A stretch of DNA of 64,000 nt from CAYMUG01 sp964393575 (GTDB lineage: Bacteria; Patescibacteriota; Minisyncoccia; Spechtbacterales; 2-12-FULL-38-22): the NCBI GenBank assembly GCA_964393575.1, contig CAYMUG010000001.1:1-64000 (forward strand). Reading direction: 5' to 3'. Each line of letters starts with the position of its first letter. The stretch's first letter is position 1. A program made the position numbers and the translations under genes. Positions 1 to 9,185 of the stretch are shown piece after piece. The notes below the pieces were generated by a model that made no database searches, was not told the DNA's origin, and saw nothing but the letters and a program-made list of their open reading frames with translations.

Positions 1-1
1 C

Positions 2-730
2 TCAATCCTTCGCAATAGATAGTGCCCACACTTCCTGTGCGCCGGCTCTGCGGAGAACTTTTGCGCACTCGTTTACGGTGGAGGAAGTTGTTATAACATC
101 ATCAACGAGTAGAATTTTTCTGTCTTTTACAGCTTTTTTATCCGTTACCTGAAAGGCGTTTTTTAAATTATTTTTTCTCTCTTGTCTGTCGGCGGTTTGT
201 GTTTGACTTTTGGTTTTTCTGGTTTTTACAAGGGCGCCGCTCTCAAGTTGAATGTTCAGCGCGTTAGAGAGGTGTTCGGATATTAAGAGGGTATGCCTAA
301 AACCTCTTATCCTGTGTTTTCTCGCGTGAGAGGGTACAGGGATAATTAAGGGATCGTCGTTTAGGACTGCTTTGAGAAAGTTATTATCCTCCAGCCATTT
401 TATAAAAAAACGACTCAGTGTTTCGGCAAGTACGCGCGCGTTTTTGTATTTGTAATCCTTAATTAACCTGTTTAGCACGGGGTCTTTATAATAACCGGCG
501 GATATTACGGCATCCGCTTTTATGTTTTTTCTGCATTCATCCCGTGTGATTTGCGCCGAGGCAAGAGCGGCATTACAGTGGGGGCACTTCGCCAGGGGAA
601 GGGCGCGCACCTTTTTCGTGCAAGTAGTGCACAAATAAGTTTTTTCTTCTCCGCATCCGTAACAAAATGCGGGAAACAGAATCCCCGCAAATATGTCCCC
701 CGTCTTAGATAGAAGGGCTGTTTTACTCAT
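2..730 (-). CDS. comF: ComF family phosphoribosyltransferase-like protein
   Basis: ComF-family proteins join an N-terminal zinc ribbon to a type I phosphoribosyltransferase fold and are needed for DNA uptake in competent bacteria. The 242-residue protein shows three Cys pairs near the N terminus (C23/C26, C34/C37, C49/C52) and a PRPP-binding loop, KILLVDDVITTSST, at about residues 205-218. Its length is normal for the family. The start overlaps the end of the downstream-lying clpC frame by 8 nt, so the two are probably cotranscribed leftward. The type IV pilus locus next door fits a role in DNA import, but that link is inferred. The stop codon lies at the very edge of the window. Confidence 0.9.
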   Translation of the reverse strand: MSKTALLSKTGDIFAGILFPAFCYGCGEEKTYLCTTCTKKVRALPLAKCPHCNAALASAQITRDECRKNIKADAVISAGYYKDPVLNRLIKDYKYKNARVLAETLSRFFIKWLEDNNFLKAVLNDDPLIIPVPSHARKHRIRGFRHTLLISEHLSNALNIQLESGALVKTRKTKSQTQTADRQERKNNLKNAFQVTDKKAVKDRKILLVDDVITTSSTVNECAKVLRRAGAQEVWALSIAKD

Positions 731-3026
731 AGTTTATGTGGAGCTCTTTGTTTTTAACTTGTATCCTTATTGATTTGGGTTCCCGGCTTAAAATTATTTC
801 TGAAACCGGTTGTTCAATGTGTTTTTGTACCGCTTTCTGAATGCCCCGAGCGCCCCTATCTTCTTTTATTCCTTTTTCCGCGATCCAGTTATATACCTCC
901 GGGGTGTAATGCAGTGATGCGACTTCGCTTACTCTGTTTTTTAAGTAATCTATATTCAACTTTGCCAGCTTCCTGAGATCTTTCTTTGCAATGGAGCTGA
1001 ACACTATCGCTTCATCTATTCTGTTTAAAATTTCCGGCTTTACGGTTTTTTTCATCTCTTCTAATACTTTTTCGCTTTTTATATTTTCGTTTTTTTCCGA
1101 GGAAAAGCCCAGAGAAGCATTACCCGTATAAACTTCTCCGCCAATGTTGCTTGTGAGGATTATAATTGTGTTGCGAAAGTCCGCCTGTTTGCCTGTAGAA
1201 TCGGTGAGTACACCGTCTTCCATAATTTGGAGAAGTATATTAAATATTTTCGGGTGCGCCTTTTCTATTTCGTCAAACAGCACGACAGAGTATGGGTTTT
1301 TTCTTACTTTTTCTGTGAGGTGTCCGGATTCCTCATAGCCCACGTATCCCGGAGGTGCGCCTATTAAGCCGGATATAGTGTGGGCTTCGGAATACTCGGA
1401 CATATCTAATTTAACCAAGGTTTCAGGGGTTGAGATATTATCCGCATTTTGATGCGCCATAATACTTGCAAGAACTCTGGCTGTTTCCGTTTTTCCCACG
1501 CCGCTGGGACCCAGGAATATAAATGATCCTACGGGTTGTGTTTTGTCTCTGGCCCCCGCGCGGTTTCTGTCTATTGTGCGGGCAAGTACGCTTATAGCAT
1601 TAGTTTGTCCCACTATATATCTCTGCATTTGTTTTTCTATGCTTTCTTTTTCTTCCGGAGGAGTAATCGGTATTGAGGTAATTTCGGAGACAGCTTTTAC
1701 AACCATTGTGTTTGTGACTTTTGCGGAAGGGGTATTAACCATACTGCATGCTTCATCTAATACATCAATAGCTTTGTCGGGGCGCGCTCTGTCGGTTATG
1801 TAAATGTCAGAGAGGTCGACACATTTTTTAATAATTTCATCCGGAATTTTTACGTTGTGGTGGCGTTCATATACGGGTTTCAGGCGTTTTGCAACATCAA
1901 GTGTTTCTGCATGCGAGGGTTCTTTTACGGAAATTGTTTGAAACCTTCTGTCCAGGGCTGCATCTTTTTCAATAGTTTTTGTATATTCGTCGTAAGTTGT
2001 GGCTGCAATACATTGAAAATCACCGTTTACAAGAGAGGGTTTTAGTATGCCGGCTGCGTCCAAAGACCCCTGTGCGGCTCCGGCGCCTACAAGCATATGC
2101 GCTTCATCAACGAACAAGAGTACGTCGTCCTGTGATGCCTCTTCCACTAATTCCTTTAACCTTTCTTCAAATTCGCCTCTGTAAACCGTACCTGCTATAA
2201 GAGAACTCATATTAAGGGAATACAGGCGTTTATTTTTGAGATTTTGGGGGACATCACCAAAAGCTATTTTTAAAGCTAAACCGTGGACTATAGAAGTTTT
2301 GCCCACACCTGCATTTCCTACAAGCAGAGGATTATTTTTATTTTTTCTTGAAAGTATCCTCATCAGGCGATTTATTTCATTCTCACGCCCCACCAGAGGA
2401 TCAAGTTTATTTTTCTGTGCTTTTTCCGAAATATTGTCACAGAACTGGTCCAGTACGGAAATTTTTTGCTGCTTAGGGGGTTTGGTTTTTAAGCCCACAT
2501 CACCTTCCGGAAATTCTACATCCATCATATCTCCTTCTTCGTCGTCAGGAGATCCCAGAGATAAGCCGTCCATATTTGTTTTCATTAAATCGTCAATATG
2601 ACTTTTTATATCCCTTTGTTTTTTTTGAGGTATATTGTTTAATTCAGCGGATGCCTCTAAAATTCCGTAAAGCAAATGTTCAGTACCTATATAACGATGC
2701 CCGTTAGTCATTGCGTATTCAGCAGCATTTTTCATGGCTTCTCTATAGGATGGCGAAAGTTTTGCGTGTTCGGAGTCGGGTTTATTTTTACTTGATTTGG
2801 TTGTTTTTTCCAGAATTTTCTTTTGTGTCAGATTGTGTGAACTAATAAGGTTGCGTGATATAGAACCCTTTTCACGAGCTAATGCGTAAAGAAGATGTAC
2901 AGTTGTAGTGCCCTTTTTATTGTTTAAATGATATTTTTTGGCTGCACTAAAAGAATATGTTACTGAGTTTTTTGCTCTTTTAGTAAGGTATTTTTGGAAG
3001 TATTGTGATAGTAAATTATTAGACAT
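723..3026 (-). CDS. clpC: ClpC/ClpA-type AAA+ unfoldase
   Basis: This is an ATP-dependent unfoldase that would feed substrates to ClpP in the cytoplasm. Its 767 residues show an N-terminal Clp_N repeat region (about 1-150), a first AAA+ module with Walker A GNAGVGKT at 237-244 and Walker B LLFVDEAH near 303, and a second with GPSGVGKT at 506-513 and VVLFDE near 581. An LGF tripeptide in the second module matches the ClpP-docking loop of ClpA/ClpC and argues against ClpB. The long coiled middle domain is missing between the two modules, as in ClpA. It overlaps comF by 8 nt. ClpC is my choice from the Gram-positive-like N domain; ClpA-like would be an equally fair label. Confidence 0.9.
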   Translation of the reverse strand: MSNNLLSQYFQKYLTKRAKNSVTYSFSAAKKYHLNNKKGTTTVHLLYALAREKGSISRNLISSHNLTQKKILEKTTKSSKNKPDSEHAKLSPSYREAMKNAAEYAMTNGHRYIGTEHLLYGILEASAELNNIPQKKQRDIKSHIDDLMKTNMDGLSLGSPDDEEGDMMDVEFPEGDVGLKTKPPKQQKISVLDQFCDNISEKAQKNKLDPLVGRENEINRLMRILSRKNKNNPLLVGNAGVGKTSIVHGLALKIAFGDVPQNLKNKRLYSLNMSSLIAGTVYRGEFEERLKELVEEASQDDVLLFVDEAHMLVGAGAAQGSLDAAGILKPSLVNGDFQCIAATTYDEYTKTIEKDAALDRRFQTISVKEPSHAETLDVAKRLKPVYERHHNVKIPDEIIKKCVDLSDIYITDRARPDKAIDVLDEACSMVNTPSAKVTNTMVVKAVSEITSIPITPPEEKESIEKQMQRYIVGQTNAISVLARTIDRNRAGARDKTQPVGSFIFLGPSGVGKTETARVLASIMAHQNADNISTPETLVKLDMSEYSEAHTISGLIGAPPGYVGYEESGHLTEKVRKNPYSVVLFDEIEKAHPKIFNILLQIMEDGVLTDSTGKQADFRNTIIILTSNIGGEVYTGNASLGFSSEKNENIKSEKVLEEMKKTVKPEILNRIDEAIVFSSIAKKDLRKLAKLNIDYLKNRVSEVASLHYTPEVYNWIAEKGIKEDRGARGIQKAVQKHIEQPVSEIILSREPKSIRIQVKNKELHINYE

Positions 3027-3169
3027 ATTTTATTCGTAAACCAATCAATCCCAGTGCAATTGATAATTGATTATGAACGTTTAAATGTATTTTATCAACA
3101 TTTTTTAGTTTTTCAACAATGGAGGCTGGAATAGGTAACTCAGTGTATGTTATATTGTTAAATATAGTT

Positions 3170-4225
3170 ATGGATCTACCTTTCTTCGGCAAAAAAGAAA
3201 ATTACTCTTTGGGGGTTGACTTAGGCACTCATTCCGTAAAAACGGTTGAACTTGTGCATAAGGGCGACGGACACCCTAGTTTAAACAATTATGCACAATT
3301 TTATACTTCTTCTTCGTATATCACAAGACAAGGCAGCTCTTTTAAGTTAATTGAAACGGATATGGGCGAGGTATTAGCTGAGATGATAGAACGAGCACAA
3401 TTTAAAGCTAAAGAAGCTATAATTTCGCTGCCTGTTTTTTCCAGTTTTTCCACTTTTATAGAGCTTCCTAATATGCCGGAAGGAGAATTAACACAGGAAG
3501 TAGTACGCATGGAAGCGAGAAAATATATTCCTGTGCCTATGGACGAAGTAGAATTTTCCTGGATCAGGATAGATCATTTGTCCGGTGAAGATACAATTAA
3601 AGTTTTAGTCATTGCCGTGCCCTCTGAAGTAATCCGCAAATATACAAGTATTGTCAAAGAAGCGCAGCTTGAGTTGGCAGGAATGGAATTAGATACTTTC
3701 AGCGCAGCAAGATCTCTTGTTAGTTCGGAACCCGAAGCTGTGATGGTTCTTGATATAGGTGCGCGCACAACAAATGCGGGCATTGTGGATGCAGGAATGG
3801 TAGTGATGCATTACAATATAGATATGGGAGGTACAAATTTCACCAAGGCATTAGTACGCGGAATGAATATAGATAAATCAAGAGCGGAAGAATTAAAAAA
3901 AACCAAAGGCTTGCGTGATCCCGACGGACAGGTGGGAGAGCTTTTAAAGTCTACAGCATCAAAAATAAGCAATGAAGCGGAACGAATTATAGAGGATTAT
4001 ATCAAAGAAGGCGGAAAAAGAATCTCACGTATTGTAATAACAGGAGGATCGGCACAGATGCTCGGATTGGACAATTATTTAGCACAAGATTTGAATGTAC
4101 CTGTGGAAGTAGGGGATCCGTTTCAATTTGTGGACACTCCTAAAGAATTAGACCCGGTTCTGAAGAATGGTGGCCGGGAATTTACCGTAGCCACCGGTCT
4201 TGCCTTAAGACCTGCTGTCCAATAA
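3170..4225 (+). CDS. pilM: Type IV pilus inner-membrane platform protein PilM
   Basis: PilM is an actin-like ATPase-fold protein that sits on the cytoplasmic side of the pilus machine and binds the PilN N terminus. The frame shows the phosphate-1 motif GVDLGTHSVKTVEL close to the N terminus, a phosphate-2 motif VLDIGARTTNAG in the middle and VITGGSAQMLG near the C terminus, the usual order. I start it at the ATG giving MDLPFFGKK, because a start 51 nt upstream would add 17 residues unlike any PilM. It opens a rightward pilM-N-O-(P)-B-RR-T-C run and is divergent from clpC. No Shine-Dalgarno is visible. Confidence 0.93.
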   Translation: MDLPFFGKKENYSLGVDLGTHSVKTVELVHKGDGHPSLNNYAQFYTSSSYITRQGSSFKLIETDMGEVLAEMIERAQFKAKEAIISLPVFSSFSTFIELPNMPEGELTQEVVRMEARKYIPVPMDEVEFSWIRIDHLSGEDTIKVLVIAVPSEVIRKYTSIVKEAQLELAGMELDTFSAARSLVSSEPEAVMVLDIGARTTNAGIVDAGMVVMHYNIDMGGTNFTKALVRGMNIDKSRAEELKKTKGLRDPDGQVGELLKSTASKISNEAERIIEDYIKEGGKRISRIVITGGSAQMLGLDNYLAQDLNVPVEVGDPFQFVDTPKELDPVLKNGGREFTVATGLALRPAVQ

Positions 4226-4273
4226 TTTGCGAAGAAAATTATTGGAAAATTTAAATTCTAAATTATAAATTGC

Positions 4274-4819
4274 ATGCCCATATCCCTAATTCCCGGAAAA
4301 CAACAGAAGAGCGACGTTACATCAAAAATTAAAACAGTTATAGGTCCGTTTGAACAGTATAAACCGGCCCTTATAGTGTTAGGAGTAACTTTAGTGCTTT
4401 GGATAGCGGTAAATGCAGGTAATAACATTTTAACTAATCAATTAGAAGATTTAAGTCGGAGAAAACAAGAGCTTAATGAAGAAGTGCAAAATCCTGCGGT
4501 AGAGAACCTAAAGACGTTTGCGGTAAGTGCAGGATCTGTACAAGACATCATTGATACACGCAACTATCCGTCATCTTCTTTTTATCCTGAATTTGAAAAT
4601 ACAATACATTCAGAAGTGCAAGTAAATTCATTGCAGGTGAGTCTTTCTTCGGGAGAAGTTTCTGTTTCAGCCGAAGGCAATAGTTTTTCGGATGTCGCTG
4701 AACAATTCCTGATCTGGAGAAACGAAACATCATTTGTTACTTCAGCGAATCTTAACAGTTTTTCTTTGAACAATAGAGGCAAAGTTAATTTTTCCGCTGA
4801 CTTGGAGACGAATTTATAA
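4274..4819 (+). CDS. pilN: PilN-like type IV pilus assembly protein
   Basis: The 181-residue protein has a short cytoplasmic N terminus, one membrane span (about residues 34-54, ALIVLGVTLVLWIAV) and a periplasm-side region, the architecture of PilN, which links PilM to PilO. The N terminus contains MPISLIPGKQQ, close to the INLLP-type motif by which PilN docks in PilM. Sequence similarity to classical PilN is weak, so the call rests on topology and its place right after pilM and before the PilO-like gene. The intergenic stretch before it (48 nt) has no ribosome site. Confidence 0.75.
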   Translation: MPISLIPGKQQKSDVTSKIKTVIGPFEQYKPALIVLGVTLVLWIAVNAGNNILTNQLEDLSRRKQELNEEVQNPAVENLKTFAVSAGSVQDIIDTRNYPSSSFYPEFENTIHSEVQVNSLQVSLSSGEVSVSAEGNSFSDVAEQFLIWRNETSFVTSANLNSFSLNNRGKVNFSADLETNL

Positions 4820-4829
4820 AATTGATTAT

Positions 4830-5381
4830 ATGAATCCGCGTTCCACATCTTTTTTAATCGCTTTGGGCATAGGAGTTATTGTTGCCTGGTTTTATGTTTG
4901 GCCGGGAGTGCAAAGAATAGAAGTCAACAGAGAAAAGGTTAAAGCCACCAGTGAGAACATTACTGTTATGGAGGAGGTATCAAGCTCGGTCAACGAGTCA
5001 TTATCTTTTTTCAATTCTTTAGACGAAAGAGATAAGGAGTTAGTTGCACTTGCTGTGCCTCAACGATCTCAAAGAATTAGGTTGAAACAACTTTTGGAAA
5101 GTATTGTTATAGAAAGTGGTGCTAATATAAGAAGTGTGAATATAGGAAATACGGAGAGTGGATCCGGAGATGTTTCTACGGTTTCCATTTCCGTTAATGC
5201 GACCGGAGATTATGATGACCTGAAATCCTTAACACAGGAGGTGGAGAACTCATTGCGTCTTATAAATATTACACAAGTCAGTATTGAAACAGGAGATACG
5301 GAAGAAGATTCGGAAACAGAAGAAGAGGAGCCCTCTGCACTTTCATTTACACTTTCAGGCCACGCCTACTATTCGGAGTAA
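4830..5381 (+). CDS. pilO: PilO-like type IV pilus assembly protein
   Basis: This is a 183-residue bitopic protein with a span at about residues 7-25 (FLIALGIGVIVAWFYVW), a predicted coiled region and a ferredoxin-like C-terminal part ending in an acidic linker (EDSETEEEEPS). PilO proteins have this topology and pair with PilN in the inner membrane. It begins 10 nt after the pilN stop and ends 1 nt before the next start, so the genes are almost certainly translated from one message. The call is by topology and position more than by residue identity. Confidence 0.75.
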   Translation: MNPRSTSFLIALGIGVIVAWFYVWPGVQRIEVNREKVKATSENITVMEEVSSSVNESLSFFNSLDERDKELVALAVPQRSQRIRLKQLLESIVIESGANIRSVNIGNTESGSGDVSTVSISVNATGDYDDLKSLTQEVENSLRLINITQVSIETGDTEEDSETEEEEPSALSFTLSGHAYYSE

Positions 5382-5382
5382 T

Positions 5383-5760
5383 ATGGCACAAAATAATACG
5401 ACAATTTTAGACAAACTCAAGAAGCCAAAGATCATACTTATAGCAATTGTGAGTTTAACCGTTATTGCTTTAATTATTCTATACTTTATTTTCTTGAGCG
5501 ATGGAGGAAATCCTGCCCCCGCCGGTGTTGTTACACCGGAAGAGAGTGAAGAGGAAGAGGAAGCAGCCCGACAGGTTGAAGAAGATACGCGAGTGCCCCA
5601 GGAATTGTTTCGCGGCGACGTGCTTCAGGATTTAGACGACTACACCCCTTATACAACACCTGATAATTGGGGAAGGGATAATCCTTTTTCTGAACCCACG
5701 ACTCAGGAAACAGGAACTACTACAACCACCACTACCACAGAAGAATCTATAGAGGAGTAA
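5383..5760 (+). CDS. Single-span membrane protein at the PilP position
   Basis: The 125-residue protein starts at MAQNNTTILDKLKKPK; a longer in-frame reading from 5284 lies inside pilO and is rejected. One membrane span is clear at about residues 17-38 (IILIAIVSLTVIALIILYFIF), followed by an acidic, Pro/Thr-rich extramembrane part that ends in a run of about ten Thr residues. It occupies the place of pilP between pilO and pilB. I see no lipobox and no recognisable PilP domain, so it may be a lineage-specific substitute. It sits 1 nt after pilO and 12 nt before pilB. Confidence 0.7.
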   Translation: MAQNNTTILDKLKKPKIILIAIVSLTVIALIILYFIFLSDGGNPAPAGVVTPEESEEEEEAARQVEEDTRVPQELFRGDVLQDLDDYTPYTTPDNWGRDNPFSEPTTQETGTTTTTTTTEESIEE

Positions 5761-5772
5761 TAATAAATTTAT

Positions 5773-7530
5773 ATGAACTCTTACGAGAAAAATGTATTAC
5801 AGGAACTTGTAAAAAGCGGAAATTTAAGGGAAGAGCAGAAAGAAAATTTTGAAAAAAATCTTAATAAGTCACCTTTAAAGTTTGAGGATTATATAACCAG
5901 GAAACTGAAAATTTCCTCTGAAGAGTTGTTGAAAGCTAAGAAAAAAGCTGCAAATGTTCCCGCCTGGAGTAGTAGCTCTAATAAAATGCCCGGTGAAGAG
6001 GTCCTTAAGCTTGTACCAAGGGAGGTAGCCGAACAATACGAAATAGTTCCTTTAGAAAAAAAAGATAAAAAGGTAATTATCGGAATGACAGACCCCACCG
6101 ACCTTAATGCGCAAAAAGCGGCTCATTTTCTCTTGATACGCAAGGATCTTACCCTGGAAGTTGTTGCTATTACGCAAAATGATTTCAGTAAAGTAATGGA
6201 TTTGTATGAAGGCCTGCAGGAAGAAGTGGAAAGCGCCCTTGAAGAGATTGAAGATCAAATACAAGAAGGAGGAGGAGAAGCCGCGGACATAGAATTAGAA
6301 GAAGGAGGAGGTGAGTTAAAAGAAGCTCCTGTTACTAAAATAGTGGCGGTAATATTGAAACATGCTGTGGAAGGCAAAGCATCTGACATACATATAGAAC
6401 CCCTCAGAGAAGAAACTAAAGTGCGTTTTCGTGTGGATGGTGTTCTTTATTCCAGTATAATTCTTCCTGCTTCTGTGCACAGTTCTATTGTTGCCAGAGT
6501 TAAAATTTTATCCTCTCTTAGGTTAGATGAGAGCAGAATTCCGCAGGACGGAAGATTTGCAACACGTTTGGAGGGTCGCCTTATTGATTTTAGGGTTTCA
6601 ACTTTCCCCACTAACCTGGGAGAGAAAGTCGTAATGAGAGTGTTGGACCCCTCCGCGGTTATTCTTGAATTTCAAGAATTAGGCCTTGTAGGGCCCAACA
6701 GAAGAAAAATAGAAGAAGTTATAAAGGAACCTTTCGGTGTTATACTTGTTTCCGGTCCTACGGGTTCGGGTAAAACTACTACTTTATACGCAGCTTTGTC
6801 CCGCCTGGATAAACAAGTAAACAACGTAATGAGCTTAGAGGATCCGGTTGAGTACTATATAGACGGTATCAGCCAGTCGCAAATAAGACCGGATATTGAT
6901 TATACTTTCGCCTCAGGGTTGCGCCATATGCTTAGACAGGACCCCGATATAATGATGGTTGGTGAGATAAGAGATAGTGAAACTGCAAAGCTTGCCACTC
7001 AGGCCTCCCTTACCGGACATCTTGTGTTCTCAACAATACATACTAACAATGCGATAGGTGTGATACCCCGGCTTCTGAATTTAGGAGTTGACCATTTCCT
7101 GCTTCCAAGTTCTCTGGAGATAGCTATGGCACAACGGCTTGTAGGACGTCTTTGCCCTCACTGCAAAAAAGAGAGCAAAGCACATCCTGAAATGGCTAAA
7201 CTAATAGATGATGAATTATCCAAATTACCCGGTGAAATTTTGAAAGAATTTGATATAAAGAAACCCTATACTTTGTGGGAGTCGGAAGGATGCCCGAAAT
7301 GCAACAACAAAAGAACAAAAGGGCGAACCGGTATCTTTGAAGTTTTAAGAATGACTGATGAGCTGAAAAGAATTATACTGGAAAAAGAAAGCAGTTCGAT
7401 AAAAATAGAAGAGGAGGCCCGCCGCCAGGGTATGATTAGTATGAAACAGGACGGAATCATAAAAGCGCTTCAGGGTGTGGTATCCATTGAGGATGTACTG
7501 AGGGTTATGGAGGAACAGGTGGAGGTGTAA
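5773..7530 (+). CDS. pilB: Type IV pilus extension ATPase PilB
   Basis: PilB/GspE hexamers hydrolyse ATP to polymerise pilin. The 585-residue protein carries the N-terminal GspE-N domain (residues 1-150), an acidic Glu-rich linker, Walker A GPTGSGKTTT near residue 327, an Asp box with Walker B (DPDIMMVGEIRD near 389), a His box (TGHLVFSTIHTN) and the tetracysteine zinc motif CPHC...CPKC (about 460-507) that separates PilB from PilT. Length is typical. It follows the PilP-position gene at 12 nt without a Shine-Dalgarno. Retraction ATPase PilT lies two genes downstream. Confidence 0.96.
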   Translation: MNSYEKNVLQELVKSGNLREEQKENFEKNLNKSPLKFEDYITRKLKISSEELLKAKKKAANVPAWSSSSNKMPGEEVLKLVPREVAEQYEIVPLEKKDKKVIIGMTDPTDLNAQKAAHFLLIRKDLTLEVVAITQNDFSKVMDLYEGLQEEVESALEEIEDQIQEGGGEAADIELEEGGGELKEAPVTKIVAVILKHAVEGKASDIHIEPLREETKVRFRVDGVLYSSIILPASVHSSIVARVKILSSLRLDESRIPQDGRFATRLEGRLIDFRVSTFPTNLGEKVVMRVLDPSAVILEFQELGLVGPNRRKIEEVIKEPFGVILVSGPTGSGKTTTLYAALSRLDKQVNNVMSLEDPVEYYIDGISQSQIRPDIDYTFASGLRHMLRQDPDIMMVGEIRDSETAKLATQASLTGHLVFSTIHTNNAIGVIPRLLNLGVDHFLLPSSLEIAMAQRLVGRLCPHCKKESKAHPEMAKLIDDELSKLPGEILKEFDIKKPYTLWESEGCPKCNNKRTKGRTGIFEVLRMTDELKRIILEKESSSIKIEEEARRQGMISMKQDGIIKALQGVVSIEDVLRVMEEQVEV

Positions 7531-7661
7531 AGCTCGCTCAGTTCCGACTTAATGTCGGAACTTCGCTCGCACAAAATAACAAAAGATCTGTTATTCGGTT
7601 ATTATGTTATTCTGTGTTTTGTGAACGAAGTGCCTGCCTGCCGGTAGGCAGGAACAAAACT
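7531..7661 (+). repeat. Leader hairpin element before the response regulator
   Basis: This 131-nt spacer belongs to a dispersed hairpin family. It opens with a GTTCCGACTTAATGTCGGAAC-like stem-loop (7541-7561), runs into the CACAAAATAACAAAAGA word, then the complementary word TGTTATTCTGTGTTTTGTGA, then a CCTGCCTGCCGGTAGGCAGG palindrome. It ends in GAACAAAACT directly before the ATG. The two arms pair imperfectly over roughly 30 nt. Related copies precede secE (27631-27753) and gatB (33783-33921). Confidence 0.8.
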
Positions 7662-8033
7662 ATGCCTAAGAAAATTCTATTAATTGAAGACGACCCTTTT
7701 CTTACTGAAATTTATGTAACTAAATTTGAACAGGCCGGGTATTCGGTTGAAGTAGCTGAGGACGGTAAATCCGGTTATGAAAAAGTTAAAGAAATGAAAC
7801 CCGATATTGTGCTTTTAGATATAGTACTTCCGAATATGGAAGGTTTTGAGGTAACGGAAAAAATAAAAAATGACCCCGAAGCAAAAGACGTTATGGTGAT
7901 TATGTTAACCAATCTCGGCTCTGATGAGGATATACAAAAAGCAAATAACAAAGGAGCGGACGGTTATATTGTAAAAAGCAGATATACGCCGAGCGAAATA
8001 GTGTCCAGAGTTGAAGAAATTATTTCGTCTTAG
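7662..8033 (+). CDS. CheY-like response regulator receiver protein
   Basis: A stand-alone receiver domain of 123 residues. It shows the acidic pocket EDD near residues 9-11, the phospho-acceptor Asp in IVLLDIVLP, the conserved Thr in MLTNLGSDED and the Lys in YIVKSRY. No output domain follows. Its location between pilB and pilT suggests a PilG/PilH-like role in controlling the pilus motors, which is inference from context; no histidine kinase is in the window. I choose the ATG giving MPKKILLIEDD because the 16 codons upstream are part of the repeat leader. Confidence 0.93.
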   Translation: MPKKILLIEDDPFLTEIYVTKFEQAGYSVEVAEDGKSGYEKVKEMKPDIVLLDIVLPNMEGFEVTEKIKNDPEAKDVMVIMLTNLGSDEDIQKANNKGADGYIVKSRYTPSEIVSRVEEIISS

Positions 8034-8063
8034 TTATTTTTAACACATAAAATAATTTATTAT

Positions 8064-9134
8064 ATGGCAAGGGAATACGAACAAAAACTTTATAGGTTAT
8101 TAGAAAAAGTTGCTCAACAAAACGCTTCTGACTTACATATTTCCGCAGGAAGCCCGCCTATTTTACGAGTTGATGGAAAACTTTTTCGGGTTACAGATGA
8201 GGATGTCTTAACACCTGAAGACACTAAAGGTATAGCTCAAGTTATTTTACCCGAAGAAAAAGCGGAGGAATTGCGTAAACACAAGTCAGTGGATCTTTCT
8301 TACGCTTATAAAGATATAGCTCGTTTTAGGGTTAATATTTATAAGCAGTTTAATACGATTGCTATAGCTATGCGATTTATTCCTTCCACCATCAGGACGG
8401 TGGAAGAGCTGAATTTACCGGATATTTTGCATAGGTTTTCTAATATGCAGCAGGGGCTTGTACTTATAACGGGACCTGCAGGTCACGGAAAAAGTACAAC
8501 TCTTGCCGCTCTTATAGATGAAATAAACAAAAGAAGAACCGAACACATTATTACTATAGAAGACCCCATAGAGTACATTTTTGACCAAAAAGAATCAATT
8601 ATAGATCAAAGGGAAGTGGGAAGGGATGCAACCGGATTTCACCAAGCTCTGCAGGCATCTTTTCGTCAGGACCCCGACATTATTATGGTAGGGGAGATGC
8701 GTGACCCGGAAACTATATCAACCGCTATCACTGCAGCGGAAACGGGGCACCTGATTTTTGCCACTTTGCACACCAATACTGCAGCACAATCTATAGACAG
8801 GATAATAGATAGTTTTCCGGGCGACCAACAGAATCAAATAAGGTCTCAGCTTGCCTTAACCTTAGCGGGAGTTGTTTCTCAACGTTTACTCCCCAGGCAA
8901 GAAGGAGGGAGAATACCCGCCACGGAAATTATGTTTGCCAACTCTGCAATACGCAACCTTATTCGTTCACAGAAAATTCACGAAATTCAACTTGTTATAG
9001 AAACCCACTCGGATGAAGGGATGGTATCTATGAATAAATATCTTGCTAATTTAGTGAAAGACGGAGAGATAGATATGAAAACGGCGGAAAGATATTCCCT
9101 GAACCCGAAAGAACTAAGGACGCTGTTGAGTTAA
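8064..9134 (+). CDS. pilT: Type IV pilus retraction ATPase PilT
   Basis: PilT powers pilus retraction, which underlies twitching and DNA uptake. The 356-residue protein has Walker A GPAGHGKSTT near residue 137, Walker B in DPDIIMVGEMRD, the His box GHLIFATLHTNTA and the AIRNLIR motif needed for retraction in known PilT proteins. It lacks the tetracysteine motif and the long N domain of PilB, which settles the assignment. It begins 30 nt after the response regulator and has no Shine-Dalgarno. Confidence 0.96.
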   Translation: MAREYEQKLYRLLEKVAQQNASDLHISAGSPPILRVDGKLFRVTDEDVLTPEDTKGIAQVILPEEKAEELRKHKSVDLSYAYKDIARFRVNIYKQFNTIAIAMRFIPSTIRTVEELNLPDILHRFSNMQQGLVLITGPAGHGKSTTLAALIDEINKRRTEHIITIEDPIEYIFDQKESIIDQREVGRDATGFHQALQASFRQDPDIIMVGEMRDPETISTAITAAETGHLIFATLHTNTAAQSIDRIIDSFPGDQQNQIRSQLALTLAGVVSQRLLPRQEGGRIPATEIMFANSAIRNLIRSQKIHEIQLVIETHSDEGMVSMNKYLANLVKDGEIDMKTAERYSLNPKELRTLLS

Positions 9135-9185
9135 TAATTTAATCGTTATTTTCGTCTGCTTACAAAAGGTGGACGCTGCAATACT